Assembly: GCF_963678635.1 (NCBI RefSeq)
Contig: NC_087067.1
Span: 61,428,594 to 61,492,593 of the forward strand
Direction: 5' to 3'
DNA: 64,000 nt
From: Symsagittifera roscoffensis
Taxonomy: Eukaryota; Xenacoelomorpha; Acoela; Convolutidae
Shown: positions 1-12,525 of the stretch, one piece after another
Numbering within the stretch: position 1 is the stretch's first letter
Layout of the letters: each line of letters starts with the position of its first letter
Made by a program: the position numbers and the translations under genes
The notes under the pieces: generated by a model
What the model saw: the letters and a program-made list of their open reading frames with translations, nothing else
What the model was told of the DNA's origin: nothing
Database searches by the model: none

Positions 1-1458
1 ATCGAACATCAAAGTTGTAAAGATCACGAAAAACGTGATCGAGCTCTAATTATGAAAATGGGAAATTAATTTTGAGATTTACCAGAGAAATAAAAGTTAT
101 ACCTAATGATCCTTTTTTCTCAAATTGGATTAATTCTTACAAAAAAGTGTCCATCAATTATTGCTCTACAAATTCAAAGAGCTTTAAGGCCATCTAATTT
201 TTTTTTTATAAATTCAAAAGTTGAAGATTTTTGAAAAAACGAATCCGTTTTTTTTTTCAGTTTTATTGCGTTCATTACTCTTTTCCGACTGTCAGTTGGC
301 TATGTTTAATTTTTTCAAGCCTACCAAAGTTCGCATTATCTCTAAAACTAAAGAAAACAAAAAAAAATATGACACACTAATAAAATGGCATTTCAGTAAT
401 TTATATCATTTGTATCAAAATTTGTTTGCTGTAACTGATTTCTCCACTCACTGCGGGGGTAACATCTGATGTTGTCGTAAAAATCTGAATGTTAGTAGTC
501 TGAGAAAGCGAATTTCAAAATCGTTGAGTTCGAAATTTGTCGTCTCCTCACTGCGAGAGGAAAATTAGAATGTTTTTCATATTTTCTTTTGTTGGTATCA
601 AAATTCGCATCATCTGTTAAACTAAAAAACTCTCACGCATAAGAAAACAAAAAATGCTGAAAAATAACAAAAATGATACTGTAGTTTTAATTATTTGTAT
701 GAAAATTTGTTTAATGTAATTGACGTCCTCATCCACCACAGGAGGTATTATCTGGTGTTATTGAAAAGAAGTCTGAGAAAAAAAAAACAAATTAGTTCGG
801 CGTCTCCCTCACCAGGTAGGTAGGCAGCATTTGGTGTTGTCGAAAAAGTCGAAGACTTTTTTGATTGTATAAGAAAATAGCGAAATATAGTATTTGTTTG
901 CGTCCAATCCCTCGCTTAATTAAACAAACTTTCTAACCTGCTAATTTAATCCAAAAATCGTGATTTACTGCGACACGATTAGTAACGTTGTTCATTATTT
1001 TAGTTCTTGAATTATATGCCAATATGCCTGTTTTATATCCCTCTCTTTTTAATGTTGAAGTACCAGTTTGGGGTCTAACACGATTTACAAAACCGTTGTC
1101 TGTCACTATTTAGAACGGTTTTTGGTGACAGACCCTAAAATTTTTCTTGAAAAATATACTAATATTCAGGGGGGAACGCGCGCCGAAAAAACGCAATTTT
1201 TTCAAAATTTTTCAAAAAGCCTGTTTATTCAAAATTATGCCTGCGGCGCATAAATTTTTTGGCCAAAGCAGGGACTTTTTAGTGCTTTGGCAGAGCTTGA
1301 AAAATTAATTTGGCAGCCTAAAAAAAGGTCAACAAAAAAATTCGAAAATTGTCATAGTCACTATTTTTCTCTCAAAAATGTGGTCACCATGATTTAGCCT
1401 TACTATACTACTGTGATCATAATTGATGCGTACGATACGATCATCGGCTCTTTGCCAG
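1..1458. other. Non-coding, repeat-rich left edge
   Basis: I see no gene here apart from the acceptor of the exon starting at 1459. Positions 1-310 match 13,880-14,375 with clear but diverged similarity, and both begin with the short palindrome ATCACGAAAAACGTGAT. Positions about 1130-1350 resemble 8890-9100, sharing a CCTGCGGCGC/CCTGCAGCG core and a TTTTGGCCAAA stretch. The short ORFs in this interval have no recognisable domain and are probably chance. Confidence 0.6.
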
Positions 1459-1554
1459 GTTCAAATGCATGATGCGTCAGTTGTGTTTCTGTCGAGTGAC
1501 GAGGAAAGTGAGTGTTCTCTTGATGCGCCCACAACTGCCTACCTGAGCGAAGAT
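1459..1554 (+). CDS. Zinc-finger gene, exon 1 (first recognisable coding exon)
   Basis: A 96-bp exon, phase 0 at both ends, lies between acceptor TTTGCCAG and donor GTAAGT. It codes 32 residues. An in-frame ATG at 1465 could be the start if an upstream exon is untranslated. It contains VVFLSSDEESECS, a hydrophobic core followed by serines and acids, which fits the consensus of a SUMO-interacting motif. It joins in phase to the exon at 5129. No transcript evidence is available, so upstream exons and extra exons in the 3.6-kb intron cannot be excluded. The splice sites and phase fit are seen directly. Membership in this gene is inferred. Confidence 0.5.
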
Positions 1555-2689
1555 GTAAGTTAATATACAAAAAAAATTTACGAAGCATATGTGGTTACCA
1601 TTTGCGAGATGGTTCTCCATGTATAAAATGAGACATTTCTTTCTCCCATGTATTAAGATAGTATCTCATTGGGAGCAAGTAATTTTTCAGATCGTACCTC
1701 TTTGATTGCTTCCATATAAACTGCCTGTAATTAAGGCAACATCATGAAGGGGAGTAGATTTTGGATATCTTAGATTTTTTTCCGACTTTCGAAGAAAGTG
1801 GGGGAATATATATGCTCGGGTTTCTTTTTTTATCTGAAATTTTCAAACGAATTTTTTTCTCTCATGGGTCCATCTATGGACGTGCGCCTTCTCGCACTAC
1901 TATTTTGACCCAACATGACTCTGGTTAGACTGCTCGCTCTATACTTTGATGAGGGAAGTGTAACGCGCTTTGTTTTTTCGTGGTGACTTATCCCGCACTA
2001 CAAATTGGTGGCAGACAATCTACTCTGTTCCAAACTACCCTATACTATTCTACGCTATGGCATTATATACCCTATACTAATCTGCCCCACTTACCAATCC
2101 ACACGCCGCATTGTGTCGATTTGCCGCATTATTAATGTAATCTTTCAAAGTTGTAATTAGAATCGGAATGATATCAAATTGAGTTTTTCACGTCCAAAAA
2201 TTTCAATCGCAGAGTCAGCCTCAAATTCTGAAATTTGTGTCATTTAAAAGGTTGCAATCCACCATTTTCAATATCATGTACAAAAATGATACAAAAACTG
2301 AACTAGCTCATTATGTCAGTTTTATTTGGATTAACAATTACCAAAATGAGTCAGATTTCTTGTGCTCTAACCCAACAAATGCGGAGATCGCCTGTTACTG
2401 ATGGCCTCGAGTGTTCCAAGAAGCAGTAAACAAAGACATGGAACATTCACTGGAATTGTGCAAGGTGGGCGCCCATAAATGCAAAACAACAGCAATAATA
2501 AGTTTTTTCTGGTTGTTCAGCTGCAAGGCTTCTCCTGCAAAAAATGAAACAGGAAAATTGAGCAAACACCAGTCAATAACAGCTTTATAGCAAACTGCCT
2601 GCTGTCTGTCTCCGAAGAAAAAGCCGTTCGGTTTGCTCTGTCTTGTCGGTCAGCGATTAACCTGGCCCTCAATCGACTGAAGGTAAATG

Positions 2690-3560
2690 AGTGATCACAG
2701 TGCTTCCAAGTGTCGACAGAAATTTTAAGATATTAAAAAAACACGAGGATTTTTGCGTCGTTGATAGCAGAATTGAAAATCTACTTTTTAAAGATCGCAT
2801 GAATATCCAGAATCTAACATTACATCAAGATGTTGGGCTGTGTGACAGAACCTTTAAAGTTTGCCCTATTCAGTTTCATCAACTTTACACCGTCCTATTC
2901 AACCGGCCAGATTTTCCCCTGCACCTATGCACTGTTGCCAAACACAAGATAGCACCACATATACAAAAAGCTATAAAGTGGCTTATCAGTCATCACCAAA
3001 AACACCACAAATTCTGTTGGATTTTGAACGTGGAGCTCTTAATGCCTTCGCTAGTTCTTATACCGGAGTTTTGCTTAAGGGCTGTTATTTTCATTTAAGT
3101 CTAGCGTTCAACCATGAAAAAAAAACGAAGTGGGACCGAAACGACTGTATGAAAATAATCACAATTTCAATTTGTCGTTGCGCCTATTTCATGCTATAAG
3201 CTTTGTAACAGTTGAAACGAACACGGACGCTTTCGACTTAATTAATGAGGAGATCGAAATAGTATCTGACAAGTTTGATCTCGACGACAACATCGTCCAA
3301 AAATTTGATGAGGTAGCCTCATACTTCCAATGCACCTAATTAAAAGGCGAAACCATTGGAAGGAAATTCTCGCAAACCTATTTTTCCGGTAGACCTCTGG
3401 ACTCATATTGGAGAAAGAACTGCTGGAATAAACCGGACAGCAAATGCCGTTGACGGGTGGCATCTGGCATTACTAATCTTTTTAAAAGAAACCTCTCATC
3501 CATTCACGCCCTTCTGAAACAAATTAAATTGATTGCTGCTTATCAAAAATTCTTTTTATG
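2690..3560 (+). pseudogene. MULE (Mutator-like) transposase remnant
   Basis: Broken coding sequence lies in intron 1 of the zinc-finger gene. Across shifting frames it keeps features of MULE-family DDE transposases: a TFKVCP-like block near 2850, ILLDFERGALNAF near 3015-3055 (the second catalytic Asp region), GCYFHL near 3075-3095, and RTANAVDGWHLAL at 3434-3472, which matches the family's conserved R-T-x-x-A-V-x-G-W-H block. At least three frame changes and several stops separate the pieces, so no functional enzyme can be made. I did not find terminal inverted repeats or a target duplication. The family call rests on motif order and I consider it reliable. Confidence 0.75.
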
Positions 3561-5128
3561 AACGGAAATAGGGGAAAAGCAACCCTTAGCCGCAAGAAAT
3601 ACAGGGAATTGAATGAGAATGTGAAAAGCATTTGCAAAATTCTTTTTAAATATTCTTTTTAAGTATAATTGTTTTCTCTCGCGCTATTCAGTCATTCCTA
3701 ATTGTGTTTGTTCTATTAAGTTTTTCCTAAATTTTTCAAAAATTTATTTGATTTCCCAGAAAATATTCTTTTTTTGAGGTTGCCATGGTCATAGAGGGCT
3801 TTTATTTTGGGAAGCGATAGAGTCCAATATCAAAATAAGTTTTCCTTGTACTACCGACTTGGCTCGGTACTGGGGGTCCATACTCATTTTTCTGTTCAAC
3901 TAATCAACTCTATAGTTTTTTCGAATTTTTTTAAGCAATTGACTTCGCGGTGAATGTTAAACATTTCATATGGAAGCACATGCATTATCCATTAAATTAA
4001 ATTTACATGGCATTTCTTGACATTTGCTTGTTTAAGAAGTAGCCGTCTTACTCATTTAGGGTAATTTTACCTTAAAAGTTTCTGAGTGTGGAATCAAATC
4101 AACGGACTTACTACTCTCAGCATTAAAATCCGACGATCATTGCGCACGGGCCATTATTGAGTTAAACAATTTATAATGATGCAACAAGTTTGTAAAGAAA
4201 TGCAGAAAAGAGATCAAGCAGATTATGGAAATAAGATGCTTTCAAATCGGAACTTGTTCAAAATATTTAGAACCCATTGAATTCGTGCTCGCTCACGATT
4301 TTATGTCTGTGTGACCCTTGCAGATTGCACGTTCGATCAACTATTAAATTGCTGATTTTGAACTCAGGTACAAATCCCTATGATTTTGACTAAATTCTTT
4401 AAAAAATAATAATAATTAACAAGATTTAGTCTAGTGCAATCATACTTGCTTAGCAATCCGCTGATGTCCGGATCGATGCCCATACGCCGTCAAGTTTGCT
4501 AAAATAATGGGCATGAATATAACAAAAATTACCCCGGTCGTATATATTTCTCACTGTCTTCGAGAGTCGGAACAAAAAGTCCAAATTTGTTTTGATAAAA
4601 AAACCACTTGAGCACAAAAAGTCCGTCGCTTTCTTCGAAAATTGAAGAAATAATGGAATTATTAAAACATTTTAAATTTTCATGTGTGAAAATAATTGCC
4701 CCACGCCACTTGTTTCCGCTGGAAGTAATTAGAGCCAGAGACGAATTAAAAGACTAGGGAAACAGCTGGAAAGTCCAAAAAAATCTATGACTCAAAGACA
4801 ACTCCCCTTGGTGTCTCAATCAGACGGTGTCTCGATAACTGGCAATTCATACGGAAGAAATTCGAGCAGAACAAAATCAATAATTACCTGACTCCAATTG
4901 GGAACCACATGTGCTCCGTCTTCGATTCTATCTGAGGAATTTTTCACATTTGAGAGCTTGTAGAGATTTGGAAGCACAAACTCGATTCAGTGGTTTTATT
5001 AATCAGTTTTACGCTAAAACATTGACGTATGAGTTATTTTTTTATAATGTTTTCCATGTCTTATTAGTTTTTATTACAGGCTTGATATTAGTATGGGGGT
5101 GAATTTTGATGGTCTTGTTGTATTGCAG
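3561..5128. other. Intron 1 remainder, no gene seen
   Basis: This is AT-rich intronic sequence. The interval 4740-4915 has a moderately long open frame with no recognised domain and no convincing donor site. A minus-strand fragment near 4590-4640 resembles the GACTTTC-palindrome end of the Helentron-like repeat family described elsewhere. Nothing else could be supported. Confidence 0.5.
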
Positions 5129-5233
5129 GAGTCGCAGGCCAATGTCATTCTCAGTCAGACGCGAAGAAACCCTGGGTTGCAGCTTCAAGCAGAGACCTCT
5201 GAGACTTGCCACATGCGCATGCCACAGTTCAGT
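5129..5233 (+). CDS. Zinc-finger gene, exon 2
   Basis: A 105-bp exon (35 codons, phase 0 to phase 0) lies between acceptor TATTGCAG and donor GTAAGA. The peptide begins ESQANVILSQ and ends MRMPQFS. It contains no domain and is rich in Gln, Ser and Thr. It is followed after a short 114-bp intron by the large exon 3, whose reading frame starts exactly at the acceptor. Two consecutive phase-compatible junctions make the exon likely. Its connection back to exon 1 is less certain because of the 3.6-kb intron. Confidence 0.65.
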
Positions 5234-5347
5234 GTAAGACATACAGTTCATCTTCTTGCCGTTTTTTTAATGAATCTCTTTCAAAAAGTTTCTGCAAGCG
5301 ATTTCGCAGCGAATTGTTCTCAATAATTGTAGTGAAGTATATTTCAG

Positions 5348-8180
5348 GCTCAAGTTTACCTGGGAAGATCAATATCAACACAATCTTCGTCAACAACGGC
5401 ATCTGAAGCAACTGGACAAAAACGACAAATCGCTAGACAAATCGAAAGACAAATCGCTCATCCAGAGACCAAGTCCGTCTTGTCACTGCCAGGAACTCTT
5501 GAGTCAGTTCAGCCGCAAGCATCAATTGGTGCATCGATCATTCGCAGTGCAAATTCGATCGCAGTATCCACTGCAGCTTCAGTTTCAGGTGCACAAAGCT
5601 CAGACCTCAGTTCGTCAATTATGGCTAAAAAATTTAAATGTGCCAAATTTCATCGCGAGTATATCCACAAAGCCAGGCTGCTGAGGCATTATAAAGCATC
5701 GCCTTCTTGTAATGGTCTGAACCCAGCTTCGCAAATCCAGACACGAGATCCAGGGTACTTTGATACAAAACAGTGCCGATTGTGTGGAGCTGCGGATTTT
5801 TTCTTTGGAACTGTACAAGAAACCAGGAGACATTACAGGGAACAGCACCCTATTACGTGCATCGAATGCGCGCTGAGATGTTACGATGAAAGAGACAGAG
5901 AAGTGCACGAAAGAGAACACCATGGACTTTCGTACAGCTTGGAAGACGAGGAACAGGAGCTTCCGGCTGTCGAAAGCCGACTGGCAGCTACTGAAGCTCC
6001 CGTGAGGCCTCTTTCCCAATCACTGTGTCTCAATTTACCCTCTGCCATGGACGCTTTGATAAAAACTACATCCGTTACAAGCGAAAGTGATCAACATTCT
6101 TCGAGTGAGACAATACCGATCGAGCCTCGCATCAGTGTGAAGAAAGCTTACTTCTCAGAAAACAAACTGCCGTCGTTTTTCAAGCCACCGACTAAACTTG
6201 AAATGAATTCGAGTAGTTTGATCGCTGAAATTTGCGGCGTGTCGGAATCCACAGACGGTTTAATTAAAGGATATGGTTCAATTTCAACCATGAAGACAAA
6301 GCAGAAAAGTACTCTTTTTAGAGCATCAGCGGAGGAAAAGCAAGTGCTCAATTTGCCGACCGTTGTCGCTCTTGATGAGCTAGATTATGAACAGGTTGAA
6401 GAAATAACGGCAGTGGAGAAACAGCCAAAGTTTGTGAACGTGGCAGTGGCGAGAACCCTTCGGCCAAATCGAATGAGAGACAAATTGATCAATTTTGAGA
6501 GCCAGACAGTTGAAGACACGGTCGAAACGCCAGACGTTGAAATGGCAGAAGAAATGCCAAACCCTTACCCACACTCAGCAAATTGCATCGTAGAAGTAGT
6601 TGAGCGCAGTGAGCTGGCCCGTGCGAGTTTGTCGGCGCCTGTTGAAGTTAAGAGGAATGCAAAGAAAAGAAAGCTAAACGTCGCTGAACGGACAGTTGAG
6701 AGTCAGAAGGCTGTTGCTTCTAAAAGTGAGAAAGCCAGTGATGCCTCGTCAGTGGAATTAGTGAAAATGCGGGCCAGGAAAACAGTTCGTTCTAGCAAAC
6801 GAAGAAAAGAAGGTGAAAGTTACTGCAGTGCAGTTTCAGATGCTTCTGGCGAAAGTGCAGCAAAGAGGAAGAAAGTGAAAACTTCAAGCGATACTACTGC
6901 GGCTTCAGAAGCACTGCCAGAGAAACTGAGCACAGAAAAGACTTTGGCCGGTAGCGAAATTAATCCAGTTTCGACCGGAGCTCAGAATCAAAATATAAAG
7001 GTCGATAAATCTTACAATGGAGCTGCAAAGCTTCATAATCTATCAAATTCTGAGAAACAGATATCTAGCTCTGCTTTGTTACCTAAGCCATCCGCTAGTT
7101 CAACAAAGGCAACTAAGTCACCGGAACAACTTAAAACTGTTCCAGACAGTACAGCTGTCTGTCTGCCGGTTCAGAGACCAGCTTTTTTTGTCGCAAAAAC
7201 AGCAAGTTCTTCTGGAAAATTGTCCGCTGCAATTCTGAGCAAACCGAGTCTCGAGGTTCCCAAGAAATCGCCAGTTGCTGTTCCCGGCAAACCGAGTCAC
7301 GCGATGCTTGAGAAACCGGCCACTGTGTTTCCCGAGAAAACGATCGCTGAAATTCCCCAGAAACCAAGTACTGCGATTTCTAAGAAATTAAACGCCGCAA
7401 TTCCTGAGAAAGTCACTGCTACGAATTGGTCTGAAAAAATGAAAACTTTGGTTTCAAGTCCCAAGGTCATACCACTCGTCTCCAAAGAGGTCGCAAGTAA
7501 TTCTAAAACACCATTAGCAATATCAACGGCTGACATGGACGCGGGAAAGGACGCCCCCCTTATGGCTACAGACGTTCAAGAATCGTTGTCAAGCGTACCA
7601 TTGTCAAATTCGTTTTCATTCGAGCCGCGGAAACATGTGCAACACACTCGGAAAGAGCTGACGGATTCACAATTACTCGGCCAATCAAACTCGTTTTCCA
7701 ATAAGAGCCCTGTAGTAGTGCCATACCTTTTCTTGAGCAACCTTGCCACAAAAAGACCAGCACATGTGGCTCTCAATGATTCTGCGATGTCAAGATCGCC
7801 TCCTAAAGTTGCCAAACCTGCATTGCCGACTTCAAACAAGCGGACCGACAGAGAGAGCCGTACTAAAGCTTATGAAAGATCTCCTGAAAAGACGACAAGT
7901 ACGGTGATAATACCATCAATGAAACAAACAGAGTGCTATTCTTTACCTCAACGAATAGACGGCAGGAACAGAAAGCAATCAGAGGCAATAAATAGCCCAA
8001 GGAGCTCTAACATTTCTGGATATGGAAGTCATCGAAATCATACCGATAAACGATCTAACGAGTCGAATTCAAGATGTGTTTTTATGAGCTCAGAAAAGCT
8101 ATCAAAAGAAGTAAAATCAAGCGGTGTTCCAACGAGTTCAGAAAATCAAAACAGGGATTCAAAATCAGGCACGACAGTTT
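5348..8180 (+). CDS. Zinc-finger gene, exon 3: two N-terminal C2H2 fingers and disordered core
   Basis: This 2,833-bp exon begins after acceptor TATATTTCAG and ends phase 1 at donor GTAAGT. It encodes about 944 residues with no internal stop. A degenerate Cys/His segment around KKFKCAKFHREYIH is followed by a C2H2 finger starting CRLCGA at 5774 and another starting CIEC, both with H-x(3-4)-H ends. The rest is low complexity and rich in Ser, Lys and Pro. It has basic clusters that look like nuclear localisation signals (KRNAKKRKLN, SSKRRKEGE, AAKRKKVK). About eight imperfect 10-11 residue repeats of type xKPSxAxPEK lie at 7213-7430. The protein is probably a nuclear factor. I recognise no named orthologue. 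Confidence 0.85.
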
Positions 8181-8476
8181 GTAAGTTAATTTCACGCGTA
8201 TCTCTTTAGGTTTTCTCGAAGCTAATTGCGAAAAAAAGTTCGGAATTTGATCATTCACCAAAAATAAGAAACGAAAGATCAAAAGAAAAGAACACACTTG
8301 TTGAAGTCAGTTTTGTTCAGCTAAAGTCTTGCTCAATTTTGTCGTTAGATGATTTTGCTATTTGAAGTTCGCTGTCCAGTTCCGTTTTCCAAGTGGAGCT
8401 TACATGTGCTCCACTATAATTAAAAATCGAAATAGCCCGAAAATTCACTGCCCATTTTATTGGACTGCCTTTTCAG

Positions 8477-8500
8477 CCACAGCATCTTACGAGGAAGCAG
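8477..8500 (+). CDS. Possible 24-nt microexon of the zinc-finger gene
   Basis: Acceptor CCTTTTCAG and donor GTATGAG bracket exactly 24 nt. Inclusion keeps the phase-1 junction intact and inserts eight residues, with no stop, between exons 3 and 4. A frame-neutral length with good sites on both sides is suggestive. Such coincidences occur by chance in long introns, and no transcript data are available. It could be an alternatively used exon. Confidence 0.3.
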
Positions 8501-9686
8501 GTATGAGTTTGAGTAATATATAAACAAATTGCATAAGTAGCAGGGTTTTGTTTTTGTTATCTAGCCACCGTCAAAGAGTGGGGATGAACTATGGCTTTGG
8601 ATTTTTTTCTTTCATGCGACTTCGGGTACTTCCAAGCAAGATCGTTCGTTGGTGATTGAATGTGATCCCTTACATCCCTTTCGGCCTTTGATTTTAATTG
8701 GACTTTCAAAAGATCATGGGCTAACTTGGGGTGGTGGGAGAGAAAGTTTTGTCAATAAAATATGTTCTTTTTGGTATTTTGAGAAAACACAGAAAAAAAT
8801 CATTGTTTTCGAAAGTATTATGTTAAAACTCCCCCCTCCCCCTCCTCCCTCTAGAAAATTTACTTTTGAACTTTTTTGTGATATCCATTTTTGGCTGACT
8901 TTTGACCCTAAGTTTTTTCTAAAGTTGCCTTCCCCGCCAATATATACCAATACAAACTAATTTTAAGGGGTTAGCGCGCGTATTTGCCTGCAGCGTAGAA
9001 ATTTTGGCCAAAACAGAGACTTTTGGCTGCTTTGGAAGAGCTCGGATAGTCAATTTGGTCGACTTAAAAAATTCAACCAAATTTCGAAATTTTTTTGAAA
9101 ATCCACGCCCTCGAGAAACTCCTAGATTCGCCCCTGGTTATAATCATAAATAGCCTAATTTTTAATTGCTTTGCAATTGGGTTTTACAACGGAGACTTCC
9201 ATAGAATTTTTCTCCAGAAAACCTTCGATAAATCTTCAGTAAGAAGGCCGAAAATGTTTTTGAAATCATTCCAACCAAATAATTTCATTGAAGCCACGGC
9301 GCGGAATTATGTATTTCTCAAGATTTATTATGAGCAGAGAAGTATCAGAACAAAACCTCTGATTATTTCCTGATCAGAAAAATAGAATGAAAACAGTACT
9401 GTTACAGTACTGTGGTTTTCTCTGATTTATCTCTGATCAGAGATCAATTGCCACTTGCCAGAATCTGATACAGAACTGATATTTTACTAATAAATTTCTG
9501 GAGAAGTACTGAATTTCTCTGTGACTTCAACCCGGGCAATCTATTAACCAATTCGATCCTGCTTCTATCTATCCAAACGTTGTAAAACTATGAAGAAAAC
9601 TACTCAACTTAAAAATGTGTAATTTGGAATTTGTAGGTATCGACGAAACTGATATCGGAGCAGAAAAGGATGCCTGGGGAAGGGAG

Positions 9687-10096
9687 TGAGTTAAGTTATG
9701 TTTGGTATAACTCAGAGTAATTTCGGATAGGGTACATCGTCTGCTCGTCACGCTATCTTATTTTCGGCCGGATAGATTCGTGCAACTTCTTAGTCTAATA
9801 CCGATCCTAATCTTACTCTTATATCTACTAGTCTCAGGGTGTTTAACTAGTCTCTGTTAGGCTCAATAGATCCAGAGTATACTGGTTTTATTGCGGCTGC
9901 TGAAGTTCTCGAGGAGAGGTAACTAATTTCTAAGTTAAATTCAAATCTCTGGTGCTGAAATAACAAGTAATTTCAGCACTTACAAATAAGTGGGTTGTTA
10001 GTTAGATGGATTATGATTGGTTAATATTAAATATTTTACAGTGGTAAAATATCAAAATTATGTAAAATAATGAAATGTAGTTTAGATCAGGTTCCA
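9687..10096 (-). mobile_element. Solo LTR of Gypsy-like element
   Basis: A 410-bp sequence begins TGGAACCTGATC and ends CTTAACTCA when read on the minus strand. It matches the LTRs at 28864, 55256 and 57673. No internal sequence follows on either side. The flanking 5 bp do not form a clear target duplication, so it may be a recombination product or have lost one flank. It carries the conserved GTGCTGAAAT hairpin at 9952-9979 with one arm mismatch. It sits in intron 3 of the zinc-finger gene. Confidence 0.8.
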
Positions 10097-10539
10097 CCCA
10101 TCCGGGGTTTACAGAGTTTTTGAGTTTTTTATCTCTTTCTTCTGCAATTGAAGGATGGATGATGAACGTTGGTATTTGGCGAACATCATATTCTTATCCG
10201 GTTCCTCTTGAAGAAGAACGTTCCAGAACGCTGGAATGATGGACATGAACTTGTTATCTTGTCATTCGACAACGACTGTGATCCCCAATGAAATCAATCC
10301 GATTTCAAAATGGTTTGCTATGTCAGGTTTTTCTGTATTAGTAGAGAACTGTTTTATGTTCAGCCTCGTCTGGGAATGGCGTGAAAATTGGGTTTAATGG
10401 ATGCCTTGTAACTCGGATCTGTACATATACTTGAACATCGAGGTGGTCATTGGTCTAGTTCAATTAAGTCCTTTTCTGCGAAGTCAAGTCGTAGTCTAAA
10501 TCCTTCGAGTTGTGATTGTGGACGGAATGTCGGTTGTGT

Positions 10540-10882
10540 TTAGCCATTCTTTTGGTCAATTTTAGCCAATTTGGGACAATTAACGCGCGATATATTTCGC
10601 GCTATTAACGCGTAAGCGCAGATTTTATCCGTCTTTGAAATCGTTCCAAATTGGTTGAAAGAAGCTTATTTGCCATAATTCATTTGTTACAAGAAGCAAA
10701 ATCTATCCTTTTGTACTTTATATGGCGTGTGGGGGGATGATTTTCATAAAAATTTCAAATTTTAGAAAAAAAAATTTTTCATTTTTTTCTTTCATTGAGT
10801 TTTTCAATATTATTACTGCTCCATAAACCTTAAAAGGCAGTCGGAACATTCAGGGCTTCGCCTTGATACGAGAAGTCTTGTT
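10540..10882 (+). repeat. Helentron-like repeat, 3' portion
   Basis: This shares with copies at 14481, 15173 and 47031 an internal palindrome (GCGCGA...TCGCGC, within TTAACGCG flanks) and a terminal stem-loop of type TCAGGGC-TTC-GCCCTGA, followed by TACGAGCAGTCTTGTT. Here the stem is slightly decayed. The structure recalls Helitron/Helentron 3' ends (a hairpin a short distance from the terminus), but no canonical CTRR end is present. Confidence 0.5.
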
Positions 10883-12161
10883 TCTTTTAATGTTGAAATC
10901 TACTCTATAGACGCGTTAAAAGGAGATTTAATACGTCCTAGAAATTGTTCCAAATTGAATTGAGGCACGGTTTTCGGTCTCAGCAATACTATGCTATTTG
11001 TTAAATATATCAATTTGTATTTTACATAGCGGGGTGGATGGATGCGGGAAGTTTAGCTTTTTGAACGTTTTATCAAATTATTTTTTTAAAGGGAACACTA
11101 TTCCATAGAGCTTACAAAAGTCAGTCGGAAAATTCAGGGCTTTCGTTGTTTTCATCATGCACACATATGATTATGCTTTTGTTTATAATACATCAGTGCC
11201 CTAAAAATCCTGATTTAAGTACCAAACAGTGCTATTTTGCGCTCTTTTGGTTTCAATCTAGTTTTGGGGAATCAGAGCTGGCAAAGAAAACAATTTTTTT
11301 TAAATGTTGATTTGACGACTCTTTGACTGCTTCCACTCAAAAGAGGCATGCAAACGCAGGCATAATTCATCAATATTAGTGAACATTTTAAGTTAAACGC
11401 AACCCACTTATTTCGCAGATGTCTGTTGAGGTAAATTCTAATCAATGATTGCCTTCTACAATCTTTCACTATTAAACTTTAAGTTGGTTATATCGTTGCT
11501 AGGAATTTAGAATCCCCGATCTCTTACCAATTCTCTGTTGAAACCATTAAATGGATTTAATCAGCATCACGGTTTTGTGGTGGATGTGCCGCAATCTGGA
11601 TAGCTCCTCTTGGATATGACGCATTTTTGTTCACATTGTATAGCTTCTCTGTCTTAACGTGTTCATCTAAGTTTTCATAAATTCAATATCCAGATTAACG
11701 CTCTGCCTTTACGGAAAAGTCCTGTCCCGTCCGAAGAAAGTGACAATGAGCATATTCCCTTTCTATTTAACCGTTCTGGTGATTGAGCCGGTCGCAAAAT
11801 ACAGAAAACTGACATAGCCTTGATCTGATAATAAGTAAAATGATAGTAATCGAAACATGCCTGAAGAACTGCCAATTCAAAATACTCTGTTTTTGATGGA
11901 TGGGAAACTATCAAAAAATCCAATTAGTTATCAATTAAGTTTATATAACTAGTTTCCAGCCATCTACTTGTTCGATTTCCGATAAAAGCTTATCTTTCGT
12001 TCTTTCAGGTATTGCTTGTTTTCGGCAGCTATCAATTTTATGCTTTTGGTGTAGGATTTGAATGCTATGTTTTTTTAGCAAAGCAAGTTCTATTTATCGG
12101 ATAGAACTTAAAGACACTTTTTACACTGCTATTTGCTATTTTGTTTGGCTTGCTGTTTCAG

Positions 12162-12525
12162 GTATACGAACAAAGCCTAATTCTTCCTTCTCTTGCACCT
12201 CGGAATTACCAACTAAACAACAGTCAAAAACCACAGTGATACCTTTGGTACGGACTCAATTAGCTGAGCTGAGTGGCTGTAGCTCGAACGCAGTCTCATC
12301 AGAAGTCTGTGAGGCTCTTTCGTCATCGGCATGTTCCTCCTCAGTTTCTAGAGTTACATCAGTTCCTTTGACAATTCAGAAGGCTCTCTCATCGCCGGCA
12401 GTTCCTTCAACAACTCATAGGTTTTCGTCCTTATCGACACATACTGACGAAGATGAGCCGCCGCCGTTGAAACCCTTTAGACCCTTTGAGACCCATAACA
12501 ATTACAATGACAACATATCTGCAAA
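12162..12525 (+). CDS. Zinc-finger gene, exon 4
   Basis: A 364-bp exon lies between acceptor GCTGTTTCAG and donor GTAAGT. It enters at phase 1 and leaves at phase 2, and both phases fit its neighbours: exon 3 leaves T and exon 4 supplies GT to complete a Cys codon, then the last two A bases are completed by the first A of exon 5. The 121 residues are Ser/Thr/Val-rich and disordered, with an acidic-proline patch DEDEPPPLKPFRPFE near the end. There is no domain. It continues the linker between the two zinc-finger blocks. Confidence 0.75.

Larger units (their letters stand above)
8181..12161. other. Intron 3 with repeats
   Basis: A 4-kb intron separates exons 3 and 4, with the possible 24-nt microexon at 8477-8500. 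It holds a relative of the 1130-1350 repeat at 8890-9100, a solo Gypsy-like LTR at 9687-10096, and a Helentron-like 3' portion ending at 10882. A palindromic patch around 9395-9450 includes CAGTACTG twice. The remainder is unremarkable AT-rich DNA. Confidence 0.6.

Noticed and set aside
4740-4915. Extra exon of the zinc-finger gene
   Set aside because: An open Ser-rich frame exists, but no donor site is positioned to join it in phase to the exon at 5129.
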